64,000 nucleotides of DNA from Christensenella sp. UBA4675 (lineage in GTDB: Bacteria; Bacillota; Clostridia; Christensenellales; Borkfalkiaceae). A model generated the notes under the pieces. It was not told the origin of the DNA. It made no database searches and saw nothing but the letters and a program-made list of their open reading frames with translations. The DNA lies in NCBI GenBank assembly GCA_002405165.1, contig DHLF01000005.1, positions 123,393 through 187,392 on the forward strand. The letters run 5' to 3'. The position numbers were made by a program, and so were the translations under genes. The stretch's first letter is position 1. The number at the start of each line of letters is the position of its first letter. Positions 1 to 8,359 of this stretch are shown here, in pieces.

Positions 1-233
1 ACGGACGGCTGATAACTGTGCAAGTCTACGCCGTTGTCGAGAAGAAGAGTAAGTTCTACGTTGTCTTTATTTTCGCCGAGTATTTCGCTTACCCAGTCGT
101 ATTCGGGGAATATCGTGCAGACAACGGACAATTTGTCGTTTTTATTTTGGTTATTGTTTCCGCAAGCGGCAAGACCGAAACAGCCGAGAGCCATAAGGCA
201 AGCCGATATGATAATGGTAATTATTTTTTTCAT
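1..233 (-). CDS. Metal (zinc/manganese-type) ABC transporter substrate-binding lipoprotein, N-terminal part, cut by window edge
   Basis: The ATG at 233 is preceded by AAGGAG at 245-250. The first 77 codons are visible and the gene runs off the left edge. Residues 1-23 form a lipoprotein signal ending in the lipobox LAAC, with Cys24 as lipidation site, followed by an Asn/Lys-rich tether. The mature part then shows VVCTIFPEYDWVSEI and DNGVDLHSYQPS. These match the start of the ZnuA/AdcA/TroA cluster, where the His in the GxDxHxYxP stretch is a metal ligand. It would capture a divalent metal outside the membrane and pass it to an ABC permease, which must lie beyond the window. A Fur-family gene upstream on the same strand supports metal uptake. 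Zinc is the favoured metal but manganese is not excluded. Confidence 0.85.
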   Translation of the reverse strand, partial: MKKIITIIISACLMALGCFGLAACGNNNQNKNDKLSVVCTIFPEYDWVSEILGENKDNVELTLLLDNGVDLHSYQPS

Positions 234-330
234 AAATTAAAAATCTCCTTAAATTCGATAAATTTCTTGATTTTGGGCATGAAAAAACAAGGGTATCGTT
301 ACTTTGCGCGTAAAAAGCAAACTGCTCCCA

Positions 331-388
331 TAGCCGAGAAAAATTCGAACCACTTTAAGGCTTGATGTGTTCAAATCTCTCTCGACTA
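331..388 (-). promoter_or_regulatory. Long imperfect hairpin in the leader of the metal-binding lipoprotein gene
   Basis: TAGCCGAGA (331-339) pairs with TCTCGACTA (380-388) in 8 of 9 positions. Inside it, ATTCGAAC pairs with GTTCAAAT with one mismatch. The structure lies in the 225-nt gap before the ribosome site of the lipoprotein gene. On the minus strand a short T-run follows. It may be a leader regulatory element or a terminator; function is not known. Confidence 0.4.
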
Positions 389-412
389 AAAGCAATCGAA
401 AAGAAACGCAAT

Positions 413-438
413 AAGACCGAATAAATATATTCGGCTTA
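413..438 (-). terminator. Hairpin after the small membrane protein gene, terminator-like
   Basis: CCGAAT (417-422) and ATTCGG (429-434) form a stem. TAAG (413-416 region) and CTTA extend it with one bulged base. On the minus strand the sequence after it is T-rich but not a clean U-tract. It could end transcripts of the upstream genes or belong to the structured leader of the metal lipoprotein gene. Confidence 0.35.
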
Positions 439-458
439 ACCCTTGTTCTCGAAATTTA

Positions 459-755
459 TTAAATTGTAAGAATATCGCTTAAAGAAACCGGCGTAACAGC
501 CGTAATCAAATGCTGTTTTTTTACCTTAACGGCAAACAAAGCGACGACACAAAAAGCAAATAAAGAACCGACGGCTGTGGCTTTTTTCGCTCCACCGCTC
601 ACTTCTTCGGCAAGATGTAAAACGGCACAGACGGGACAATCTGCTCCCGTGCAGTCGTGTTCGTGATTCTGAGTTATAAAATCCAAAGAAAGCAAAACGG
701 CAACGACAAAAAGAACGGTTAAAAGTATTGCCGTTATTCTACGTCTTTTCGTCAT
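459..755 (-). CDS. Small membrane protein with His/Cys-rich loop, metal-locus associated
   Basis: A 98-residue protein. I start it at the ATG at 755, because GAGGAGG at 765-771 sits 9 nt upstream; an ATG six codons earlier overlaps that ribosome site. A basic N-terminus leads into one membrane segment (about residues 6-25). A loop then carries the pattern HEHDCTGADCPVC, and a second membrane segment follows near residues 62-78. The His and Cys cluster looks able to bind metal. It lies between a Fur-family regulator and a metal-binding lipoprotein on the same strand, so a role in metal handling is inferred from sequence and context. I do not recognise a named family. Confidence 0.6.
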   Translation of the reverse strand: MTKRRRITAILLTVLFVVAVLLSLDFITQNHEHDCTGADCPVCAVLHLAEEVSGGAKKATAVGSLFAFCVVALFAVKVKKQHLITAVTPVSLSDILTI

Positions 756-786
756 ACGCTTATGCCTCCTCATTTTATTTTTTAGA

Positions 787-1173
787 TTATTTTTTCGAGC
801 AATTTTCGCAAACGCCCGAAATTACCGTCGCGTTGTCGTTTACGGAAAAACCGTAACTTTTCTTCAAAACCTTTTCAAGTTTATCGCTGTCCGCTTCGCT
901 TAAATGAATTACTCCTCCGCAATTACTGCAAATCAAATGCAGATGACCTTCGCAATGTGCGGTAGGATTTAATCTGTAAATCGACTTGCTTCCGTCTTTT
1001 GAAAGTTCTCTCGTGATTTTGCCACTTTCGGTAAGTTTTTCAAGATTGCGATAGACGGTGCTTTTGTTTACGTCGGGTAATAACTTTTCGTAAATCTCAT
1101 CTGCGGTAAAATAATAAGCGGAAGAGAATACGCTTAAAATCAAATCCCTTTGTTTCGTTTTATATTCTTTCAA
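787..1173 (-). CDS. Fur-family metal-responsive repressor (Zur-like by context)
   Basis: A 128-residue protein of usual Fur-family length. The N-terminal winged helix includes STVYRNLEKL, the typical recognition-helix segment. The dimerisation half has the HCEGHLHLICSNC metal-binding segment and a C-terminal CENC pair, which make the structural zinc site (CxxC...CxxC). Members use iron, zinc, manganese or peroxide as signals. Because a metal-binding lipoprotein follows on the same strand, a zinc-sensing Zur role is the best guess, but residues seen here do not separate Zur from Fur or PerR. The start codon is TTG with GGAG at 1185-1188, 11 nt upstream. The gene has a strong promoter at 1250-1277. 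Confidence 0.85.
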   Translation of the reverse strand: MKEYKTKQRDLILSVFSSAYYFTADEIYEKLLPDVNKSTVYRNLEKLTESGKITRELSKDGSKSIYRLNPTAHCEGHLHLICSNCGGVIHLSEADSDKLEKVLKKSYGFSVNDNATVISGVCENCSKK

Positions 1174-1191
1174 GTCGTCTTTTGCTCCGTT

Positions 1192-1248
1192 TTTGCATAT
1201 GTTAACATAAAGCTCGTTAGCTTTAACATTTGCAACTGATTTGCATAT
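1192..1248 (-). promoter_or_regulatory. Leader with repeats and hairpin before the Fur-family gene, possible autoregulatory site
   Basis: Between the promoter and the TTG start lie two copies of TTTGCATAT (1192-1200 and 1240-1248), a further TTTGCA (1229-1234), the palindrome ATGTTAACAT (1199-1208) and a 7-bp hairpin TAAAGCT/AGCTTTA (1208-1225) with a 4-nt loop. Fur-family genes are often autoregulated, so an operator is plausible, but none of these matches a known Fur, Zur or PerR box that I can recall. The stretch 1278-1386 shows nothing I can support. Confidence 0.35.
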
Positions 1249-1249
1249 T

Positions 1250-1277
1250 ATTATAAAGTTTTTTCTAACTTTGTCAA
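1250..1277 (-). promoter_or_regulatory. Sigma-A-type promoter of the Fur-family gene
   Basis: On the minus strand TTGACA (1272-1277) and TATAAT (1250-1255) are both perfect consensus, with a 16-bp spacer. Transcription would begin near 1243, giving a leader of about 70 nt. Confidence 0.75.
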
Positions 1278-1386
1278 GTGTATTGTGAAAAAAAAATTTA
1301 ATAAAAATCTAAACGGGGCCATTAAGAGAGTTTTACTCCTATGGGTATAATCTTGCAAGAGTATCCGAAAAAACGTTAAAAACGAA

Positions 1387-1407
1387 TCTGGCGTTATTAA
1401 CGCCAGA
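1387..1407 (-). terminator. Terminator downstream of gyrA
   Basis: TCTGGCGTT and AACGCCAGA make a perfect 9-bp stem with a 3-nt loop. The minus strand continues with TTCGTTTTTAACGTTTTTT. It lies about 100 nt after the gyrA stop. Confidence 0.7.
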
Positions 1408-1509
1408 CCCAAAAAATTTTTAACTACTAAAAACCGTAGATTTATATAACTTTTTTCTTTCTAAGTGTTGCTCTTAGTTTAATAATTTACTTTTGTTTTT
1501 ATGGCAAAA

Positions 1510-3993
1510 TTATTCTTCTTCGCCTTCGTCTTCTCCGACGGCGGTAATTGCGACGGTTACTATTTTATCCCCGTCCGTTTTCATAATTCTAACGCCTTTC
1601 GTAGTTCTTCCTATCTTTGGAATTTCACTTGCGCCCGTCCTTATAATTACGCCGTTTTCGGTTATTAACATTACGTCTTCTTCGGGTAAAACTTGTTTTA
1701 AGTTTACTAAATTTCCCGTTTGTTCGTTAAATTCTCCCGCTTTAATTCCTTTACCCGAACGTCCTTGCAAGCGATAATCTTCTATATCGCTACGTTTACC
1801 GTATCCGTATTCGCTTATGGTTAAAATATCGTAACCTTCTTTTACGACTAACATATCGACTATTCTGTCGCCGTCCGATAAATTCATGGCTTTAACGCCT
1901 TGACTGGTTCTACCCGTTTCTCTAATATCGTTTTCGTTGAACCTTATTACTTTTCCGGAGCTTGAAGCAATCATAATTTCTTGCTCTCCGTTAGTCATTT
2001 CAACTGCGATAACGTCATCGTCTTCCCTTAACGTGATGGCAATTTTTCCACCCTTTCTTATACTATCGAATTCGGTAAGCGGAGTTTTCTTGATTAAACC
2101 TAATTTAGTAGCAATTAAAATGTTGCCGGTAAAACCTTCTTTCCAAGGAATCATAGCCGTAACTTTTTCGTTTTCGTCTAGTTGTAAGAAGTTGACGATA
2201 GCCCTGCCCCTTGCGGTTTTTTGAGCTTCCGGAATGTTGTATCCGAAAGAAGTAAATACTTTTCCTTTATTAGTAAAGAACAATACTTGGTCGTGCGTGG
2301 AACATACGAACATTTTTTCAACGAAATCTTCTTCTTTGGTCTTGTGCGCCGTTACGCCTCTTCCGCCCCTATGTTGAGCTTTATATTCCGAAACGGGTAA
2401 GCGTTTTACGTAACCTAAATGCGTCATAGAAATAACTACGTCTTCTTTATCAATTAAATCTGCGTCTACAACGCCCGAGAAAGAAGCAATTTCGGTTTTT
2501 CTCGGCGAAGGATACTTTTCCTTTAATTCCGTTAAATCTTTTTTAATTATGTCGTAAATTCTCTCTTTTTTAGCGAGAATATCTTGTAAGTCGGCGATGA
2601 GTTTATCTAGTTCCGTCAACTCTTCTTGCAACTTTTCTACTTCCATAGAAGTTAAACGTTGCAATCTCATATTCAAAATAGCGTCGGCTTGTCTATCGGA
2701 TAAGTTAAACTTTTCCATTAAATTAGACATAGCGTCTTGCCTTTCCTTAGAACGTTTTATTACTTCTATTACTTCGTCTATGCTTGCAAGAGCAATTACC
2801 AAACCTTTTACTATATGTTCCCTTTCTTGCGTTTTATTTAAGTCGAATTTCGTTCTTCTGGTTATAACGCTTTCTTGATGTTTAATGTATTCGGCAATAA
2901 TTTGCTTTAAACTTAAAACCTTAGGTTCTCCGTCTACTAACGCTAAGAAATTTATTCCGTTTCCGACTTGTAAGTCCGTGTGTTTGTACAAAGTGTTGAG
3001 TACGACCATAGGTTGAGCGTCCTTTTTAAGCTCTATAACTATTCTCATACCCTGTCTGTCGGATTCGTCGTTTATATTGGATATTCCTTCTACTTTCTTT
3101 TCTTTTACTAAATCGACAATCTTTTTAATAAGCTCTTGCTTATTTACTTGATAAGGAAGTTCGGTTACGATAATTCTCGTTCTCGTGCCGTTGTTAAATT
3201 CTTCCGTATCGCACCTAGCTCTTAAAGTAACGTGTCCTTTACCCGTAGCGTAGGCTTGTTTAATTCCGCTTCTGTCGAGTAATCCGCCCGTAGGATAGTC
3301 GGGGGCGGGAATATACTGCATAAGCTCGTCAACCGTAATTTCGGGATTGTCTATTTGCGCCAAAATCCCGTTTACACATTCGGCTAAGTTGTGGGGCGGA
3401 ATAGCGGTTGCCATACCTACGGCTATACCGTCAGAACCGTTTACCAAAAGGTTAGGATACCTTGACGGAAGAACGCAGGGTTGCATTCTCGTATCGTCAA
3501 AGTTAGGATAGAAATCGACGGTGTTTTTATCGATTTCCCTTAACATCTCCAAAGCCATTTTACTCATTCTGGCTTCCGTATACCTATACGCGGCAGCACT
3601 GTCGCCGTCTACCGAACCGAAGTTTCCGTGTCCGTCAACCAAAGGAAGATTGATAGAAAAATCTTGCGCAAGTCTTACCAACGCGTCGTAAACCGAACTA
3701 TCGCCGTGCGGATGGTATTTACCTAAAACGTCTCCGACAATGGTAGCGCATTTTCTATACGCTTTGTCGGGCGTTAAGCCTAATTCGTTCATAGAGTAAA
3801 GTATTCTTCTATGAACGGGTTTTAAACCGTCCCTTACGTCGGGAATAGCTCTCGATACGTTTACCGCCATTGCGTACGCTATAAACGATTTTTTAAGCTC
3901 TTGGTCTACTTCCGTATCCAAAAGTTTAGTTTTTGATAAAGTATTTTTAAACTCCGCCGTCAACGCTTCGCTTGCCGTAGTCTTTTTTAACAT
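1510..3993 (-). CDS. gyrA: DNA gyrase subunit A
   Basis: An 827-residue subunit that breaks and rejoins DNA in the A2B2 gyrase, giving negative supercoils. The winged-helix part has HPHGDSSVYDA; Ser99 and Asp103 stand at the positions of E. coli Ser83 and Asp87, so the quinolone region is wild type. The catalytic tyrosine is Tyr138 in AYRYTE. A coiled-coil arm covers about 370-490. The GyrA box at 540-546 reads QHRGGRG, a close variant of QRRGGKG, and supports gyrase rather than topoisomerase IV. The beta-pinwheel follows and the tail is acidic (EDEGEEE). The start has CGGAG 7 nt upstream. It follows gyrB on the same strand across a 409-bp gap filled with tandem repeats. Confidence 0.98.
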   Translation of the reverse strand: MLKKTTASEALTAEFKNTLSKTKLLDTEVDQELKKSFIAYAMAVNVSRAIPDVRDGLKPVHRRILYSMNELGLTPDKAYRKCATIVGDVLGKYHPHGDSSVYDALVRLAQDFSINLPLVDGHGNFGSVDGDSAAAYRYTEARMSKMALEMLREIDKNTVDFYPNFDDTRMQPCVLPSRYPNLLVNGSDGIAVGMATAIPPHNLAECVNGILAQIDNPEITVDELMQYIPAPDYPTGGLLDRSGIKQAYATGKGHVTLRARCDTEEFNNGTRTRIIVTELPYQVNKQELIKKIVDLVKEKKVEGISNINDESDRQGMRIVIELKKDAQPMVVLNTLYKHTDLQVGNGINFLALVDGEPKVLSLKQIIAEYIKHQESVITRRTKFDLNKTQEREHIVKGLVIALASIDEVIEVIKRSKERQDAMSNLMEKFNLSDRQADAILNMRLQRLTSMEVEKLQEELTELDKLIADLQDILAKKERIYDIIKKDLTELKEKYPSPRKTEIASFSGVVDADLIDKEDVVISMTHLGYVKRLPVSEYKAQHRGGRGVTAHKTKEEDFVEKMFVCSTHDQVLFFTNKGKVFTSFGYNIPEAQKTARGRAIVNFLQLDENEKVTAMIPWKEGFTGNILIATKLGLIKKTPLTEFDSIRKGGKIAITLREDDDVIAVEMTNGEQEIMIASSSGKVIRFNENDIRETGRTSQGVKAMNLSDGDRIVDMLVVKEGYDILTISEYGYGKRSDIEDYRLQGRSGKGIKAGEFNEQTGNLVNLKQVLPEEDVMLITENGVIIRTGASEIPKIGRTTKGVRIMKTDGDKIVTVAITAVGEDEGEEE

Positions 3994-4048
3994 TTTTTTC
4001 TCCGTTTAATTTATTTTAAATTAGCTCAGTAATGAAAAAGAGTGTAAG

Positions 4049-4340
4049 TTGAAAATTTAAATTACCTAAAATTTTTTAACTTATACGTTACTCTACGTTT
4101 TTGTAAAGTGTAAATAAATATTTAAACTTGCTTACAAACGTTTTAGCCTATACCTTACGCTTCGTTTTCCGTAAGTGTAATAAATATTAAAACTTGTTTA
4201 CAACTAGTTCGACCTACACCTTACTCCCGTTTACGTAGATTATAATTAAATATTAAAACTTTCTTACAAAGACTTTAACTATACTTACGAATGTCTTTGT
4301 GGAACGTAAGTTAAATTTTAAATAAACTTGCCTGTAATTT
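4049..4340 (-). repeat. Degenerate 66-bp tandem repeat between gyrB and gyrA
   Basis: The block TAAATATTwAAACTT followed by a TTACAA-like stretch starts at 4115, 4181 and 4247, exactly 66 bp apart. A weaker copy starts at 4312, and another related stretch lies near 4049. Most units carry a CTTACG...CGTAAG-type inverted repeat, clearest in the units at 4115 and 4247. The array fills most of the gap 3994-4402 in the gyrB-gyrA transcript. The spacing excludes a CRISPR, since the whole period is repeated and there are no unique spacers. Function is unknown. Confidence 0.75.
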
Positions 4341-4402
4341 TTTATTTTTAATTTACGCCCGTTTCCCTTTACGTTTTATATAATTTTTTCGTTAAAGTTA
4401 AA

Positions 4403-6310
4403 CTATACATCTAACTCGGTTACGAGTTTTGCATTTTGCTCTATAAACTTTCTACGAAGTTCGGGCTCGTCCCCCATAAGCATACTAAACGTGTTGTCCG
4501 CTTGAACGGCGTCCGCCACGCTGACTTTAAGTAAAGTTCTGCTAGCAGGGTCCATAGTCGTTTCCCAAAGTTGTTCGGGGTTCATTTCACCCAAACCTTT
4601 ATATCTTTGAATATCGACTTTTCCGTTTTGAGCTATAAAATCTTCTAATTCCTTATCCGAATACAAATAAGTTTCTTGCTTGCCCTTAGACGCTTTGTAA
4701 AGCGGTGGTTGAGCGATATATACGTGACCTTGTTCTACCAACGGGCGCATATACCTGAAAAAGAAAGTTAAAAGCAAAATTCTTATGTGGCTTCCGTCTA
4801 CGTCCGCGTCGGTCATAATAATAATTCTGTCGTATCTGATTTTGGAAATATCGAATTCTTCTAACATTCCACCGCCAAACGCAGTTATCATGCTTTTAAT
4901 TTCTTCGTTTTCCAAAACTCTGTTTTGTCTTGTCTTTTCTACGTTTAATATTTTACCCCTTAGCGGTAAAATAGCTTGGAAACGCCTATCTCTTCCTTGT
5001 TTTGCGCTTCCGCCTGCCGAATCTCCTTCGACTAGGAATATTTCGCATAGCTCTGCGTTTTTCTCCGAACAGTCCGCTAGTTTTCCCGGTAACGACACGC
5101 TTTCAAACGCGCCTTTTCTGGTTGCTTCTCTCGCCTTTCTTGCGGCTTCCCTTGCGTTTCTTGCCGTTAAACATTTTCCGATAAGTTCTTTCGCGCTTTG
5201 CGGGTTACAATCTAAAAAGTCGGCAAATCCTTCCGTCATCGCTTTGGTTACGATAGCTCTCATCTCGCTGTTTCCGAGTTTGGTTTTGGTTTGACCTTCG
5301 AACTGCGGTTCGGGCAGTTTTACGCTGATTACAGCCGTAATGCCTTCTCTGACGTCTTCGCCTTGCAATTTATCGTCTTCTTTTATAAGGTTAAGCCTTT
5401 TTGCCGTATCGTTTATAATCTTCGTTAAGGCATTTTTAAAACCGTCTACGTGCGTTCCGCCTTCTTCGGTGTTAATATTGTTGGCAAACGCAAAAACTTG
5501 CTCGTTATAGCCGTCGTTATACTGAATTGCAATTTCTACTATGTCTTTATCGTAAACTTTTTCAAAATAGAATACTTGCGGAAATACCGTAACTTTGTTG
5601 GAGTTTAAATCTTCTACGAAATGTTTAATTCCGCCTTCGTAACAAAATTCGTCCCTTCTTTCCTTTCCTTCTCTCTTGTCTTCTATGTTTATTTTAAGAC
5701 CCTTATTTAGATACGCAAGCTCCCTTAAACGAACTTTTAAAGTGTCGTACTTAAACTCGGTCGTTTCAAAAATTTCCGCGTCGGGCATAAATGTAACTTT
5801 CGTTCCCGTTTTGTCGGACGCGCCTATATCTTGCAACTCTCTTTGCGGTATTCCCCTATTGTAAATTTGTTTAAAGTGTCTTCCCTTTTGGAAAACTTCT
5901 ACTTCTAGCCATTCCGATAAAGCGTTTACTACCGATAAGCCTACCCCGTGGAGTCCGCCCGATATTTGATATCCCCCTCCGCCAAACTTTCCGCCTGCGT
6001 GTAATTTCGTAAGAACTACTTGTACAGCCGATACTTTTTCCGTATGGTGGATATCCGTAGGTATTCCCCTTCCGTTATCTATTACCGTACAAGAACCGTC
6101 GCCGTTTATTATTACGTCTATTTCGGTACAATAACCCGCAAGAGCTTCGTCTATCGAATTATCTACTATTTCGTGAACCAGATGATGCAATCCCCTTTCG
6201 TCCGTAGAACCGATGTACATTCCCGGTCTTTTACGAACAGGGTCAAGCCCTTCTAAAACTTGAATCTGACTTTCACCGTACTGTTGTTCGACTTTGTTTA
6301 AGTTAGACAT
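4403..6310 (-). CDS. gyrB: DNA gyrase subunit B
   Basis: A 635-residue ATPase subunit of gyrase, the usual length for Gram-positive GyrB. The GHKL ATPase domain shows EIVDNSIDEALAG, DNGRGIP and GGLHGVGLSVVNALS. The transducer domain follows. The TOPRIM domain has FLVEGDSAGGSAKQGR and the metal-binding DADVDGSHIR. The C-terminal stretch QRYKGLGEMNPEQLWETTMD is typical. The start at 6310 has AAGGAG upstream. A good promoter lies at 6384-6412, and gyrA follows downstream, so the pair is probably cotranscribed. Confidence 0.98.
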   Translation of the reverse strand: MSNLNKVEQQYGESQIQVLEGLDPVRKRPGMYIGSTDERGLHHLVHEIVDNSIDEALAGYCTEIDVIINGDGSCTVIDNGRGIPTDIHHTEKVSAVQVVLTKLHAGGKFGGGGYQISGGLHGVGLSVVNALSEWLEVEVFQKGRHFKQIYNRGIPQRELQDIGASDKTGTKVTFMPDAEIFETTEFKYDTLKVRLRELAYLNKGLKINIEDKREGKERRDEFCYEGGIKHFVEDLNSNKVTVFPQVFYFEKVYDKDIVEIAIQYNDGYNEQVFAFANNINTEEGGTHVDGFKNALTKIINDTAKRLNLIKEDDKLQGEDVREGITAVISVKLPEPQFEGQTKTKLGNSEMRAIVTKAMTEGFADFLDCNPQSAKELIGKCLTARNAREAARKAREATRKGAFESVSLPGKLADCSEKNAELCEIFLVEGDSAGGSAKQGRDRRFQAILPLRGKILNVEKTRQNRVLENEEIKSMITAFGGGMLEEFDISKIRYDRIIIMTDADVDGSHIRILLLTFFFRYMRPLVEQGHVYIAQPPLYKASKGKQETYLYSDKELEDFIAQNGKVDIQRYKGLGEMNPEQLWETTMDPASRTLLKVSVADAVQADNTFSMLMGDEPELRRKFIEQNAKLVTELDV

Positions 6311-6383
6311 ATTTTACTCCTTGTTTTTAGCTTTTATTTTTTAACTGAAAAGTTTATTTTTCTTTATATTACGATATAAGTAT

Positions 6384-6412
6384 ATTATATAATAAAATAA
6401 GGGGATTGTAAA
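6384..6412 (-). promoter_or_regulatory. Sigma-A-type promoter of gyrB
   Basis: On the minus strand TTTACA (6407-6412) and TATAAT (6384-6389) are separated by exactly 17 bp. The start would be near 6377, giving a leader of about 65 nt. Confidence 0.7.
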
Positions 6413-6414
6413 GA

Positions 6415-6448
6415 AAAATCGCAAAATAATTTCTTACTTTGCGATTTT
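6415..6448 (-). terminator. Terminator after the M50-like protease gene
   Basis: An 11-bp perfect stem, AAAATCGCAAA with TTTGCGATTTT, and a 12-nt loop. The minus strand continues TTTCTTT. It closes the yabP-to-protease operon just before the gyrB promoter. Confidence 0.75.
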
Positions 6449-6464
6449 AATATTATTTTAAAAT

Positions 6465-7511
6465 TTAATTTTCCGTATACTCTGTTTTTTGCTTTTCAAA
6501 ATTTATAAGTTTTTCTTCCATTTTGGCAAGTCCCTTAAAAAATTCGACGTTTTTTAGCTTATTGCATTGATTTTTTATCAGCTTTGCCCATTCGGTTTCT
6601 TTGGTGTAAACCCTATAATAATAATTTATTCTCATATCGGTAAAAGAGTTTTCGGTTAAAGAATTTAAAACTTCTTCTTTATCTTTATCGACTTCTTCTT
6701 TTAAACCCATAATAACCGCCAAGAAAAACTTTTCTTTTTTAACCCTTTCATGTATAGCTCCGCTTGTTCTGGTCGTTAAATCTTTTGAATAAACGTAAGC
6801 TCTTTCTATTTTGGAAGAATCTATCAGCTTTAAAAGTTTTATCAGTTCCACCGCTTGCGAATATTCTCCGCAAGATACGTATATTGACTGCTCGGGAATT
6901 TGAGCCGGCGAGAGCCCGTTATACAAATAAGATTGTATTACCGCTAGCGACATCGCCGATTTATATTTTTCCTTACCTTTTAAAAGTCCGAAAAGTAAAG
7001 CTCCGTCGCCGTTATCAGCCAAAGGAATTAGGTTGATAATCAACGTATAGGCGGTTATTTCACTTGCCACAAAGAAAAAGTAAAAAGCGTTTCCGCCGAT
7101 TATACAACCTAAAAGTACGCAAATTATCAAATACAAAAAAACGAATAGATTTCCGCCGATAGTAAGCTTAATTAAATCCGAACCCGCATTTTCCGTAACG
7201 GTTGAAACCATAGATATTTCGCCCGATTCGATAGGACTACAAAATCCGAATTTTATTTTGCCGTTTTTTCTATAAAGTTTAAAACACAAAACTTTTCCTT
7301 CCACGAAGACCATTTTACAAATTTTACCGACGATAAAATGTCCCAGTTCGTGAAAAAAAGCAGAAAGAATGTAATGACAAATAAAACCGAGCGTAATAAA
7401 TAACGCGAACTTTTTTCCTAAAATAGCGAGTACTAAAAATACAGCGAAAAAGGCTATGTTCAAAAAATATAAAACCAACGATATTATTTTTTTACATTTT
7501 CCGTTTTCCAT
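6465..7511 (-). CDS. Membrane zinc metalloprotease-like protein (M50-like)
   Basis: A 348-residue protein. Hydrophobic segments cover about residues 8-50. HELGH at 54-58 is the HExxH zinc motif, lying inside a membrane segment as in site-2 proteases. Further hydrophobic stretches follow, and LIPLADNGDGALL looks like the third zinc-ligand motif (NPxPxxDG type, here altered). The C-terminal 150 residues are soluble, charged and of unknown fold. It overlaps the end of the phosphatase gene by 28 bp, so the two are translated from one transcript. Its place at the end of a yabP-yabQ-divIC operon makes a role in sporulation or envelope stress possible, but this is only context. Confidence 0.7.
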   Translation of the reverse strand: MENGKCKKIISLVLYFLNIAFFAVFLVLAILGKKFALFITLGFICHYILSAFFHELGHFIVGKICKMVFVEGKVLCFKLYRKNGKIKFGFCSPIESGEISMVSTVTENAGSDLIKLTIGGNLFVFLYLIICVLLGCIIGGNAFYFFFVASEITAYTLIINLIPLADNGDGALLFGLLKGKEKYKSAMSLAVIQSYLYNGLSPAQIPEQSIYVSCGEYSQAVELIKLLKLIDSSKIERAYVYSKDLTTRTSGAIHERVKKEKFFLAVIMGLKEEVDKDKEEVLNSLTENSFTDMRINYYYRVYTKETEWAKLIKNQCNKLKNVEFFKGLAKMEEKLINFEKQKTEYTEN

Positions 7512-8359
7512 ATTAAATACCCTTCTAAATTATCGCTCGTACTAACCGTTACTTTAAAAATATCCGCTTTTAGCATTATGTTTTTTAAAATTAACGCTCC
7601 GTACTTTAATACCGTTGCCCTACGCTTGTCCACGCAATATTTTTTGCATATTTCTTCGCAACTTACGCTTATTTCTTTTAAAGCGTATTCTAAATTTTCC
7701 CTATCTATTTTAAAGCCGTTTACTTTATCGTCCGAATACGTTTTTAAATTTAACAAAACGCCTGCAAGCGACGTTGCCGTACCGCCCACGGCGTAAAAAA
7801 AGCTTTTAGGAATATTTCCGTACTCAGATATTTTATTATCTAAAATGTTTTGAGCTTTTTCTAAATTATCTTCGCTTTGATTATACAATACGACTGCGCC
7901 TAAATCTAACGAATGAGAATAGCTAATATCATCGGTTTTCACGATTATTTCGCTACTCCCCCCGCCTATGTCTATTACACCGCCGTTTACGCCTCGCAAT
8001 ACGCCCGTAAGAGCAATTTCGGCTTCTTGTTCGCCTGACAAGACGTCTATTTTTACACCCGTTAGTTTTAATGTTTCTTCAACAAATTCATTTCCGTTTA
8101 AAGAATTTCTTACCCCCGCCGTTGCGAACGCGTATATAGGATAATTATAGACCTTTGCTTCTTTTACAAAATCGTTTATCGCCACTTGCGTCCTTTGCAT
8201 AGAATCTTGCGACAACAATCCGTCCTTTTTGCCAAGACACATTTGACTAACGGTAGACTTTTTAAATAAAATTTTTCCGTCCGCTACTAACATATAACGG
8301 ACGGAATTAGAACCTATATCTATAACGGAAGCGTTATACTTTTTAGTAAAATTCTCCAT
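7484..8359 (-). CDS. Ppx/GppA-family phosphatase
   Basis: A 291-residue member of the ASKHA fold. The N-terminal phosphate loop reads VIDIGSNSVRYMLV, and the second loop reads GVIDIGGGSSEI, both typical of exopolyphosphatase and pppGpp phosphatase. The family splits phosphate from polyphosphate or from pppGpp. At about 290 residues it is the short form lacking the C-terminal HD domain of E. coli Ppx. It starts at the stop of divIC (TAATG overlap at 8359), consistent with a yabP-yabQ-divIC-ppx operon. Sequence alone cannot tell the two substrates apart. Confidence 0.85.
   Translation of the reverse strand: MENFTKKYNASVIDIGSNSVRYMLVADGKILFKKSTVSQMCLGKKDGLLSQDSMQRTQVAINDFVKEAKVYNYPIYAFATAGVRNSLNGNEFVEETLKLTGVKIDVLSGEQEAEIALTGVLRGVNGGVIDIGGGSSEIIVKTDDISYSHSLDLGAVVLYNQSEDNLEKAQNILDNKISEYGNIPKSFFYAVGGTATSLAGVLLNLKTYSDDKVNGFKIDRENLEYALKEISVSCEEICKKYCVDKRRATVLKYGALILKNIMLKADIFKVTVSTSDNLEGYLIWKTENVKK

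Noticed and set aside
331..388. Possible tRNA gene
   Set aside because: T-loop-like words occur, but the acceptor, D and T stems cannot be formed together.
4049..4340. Possible CRISPR array between gyrB and gyrA
   Set aside because: The whole 66-bp period is similar; there are no short identical repeats with unique spacers and no cas genes.
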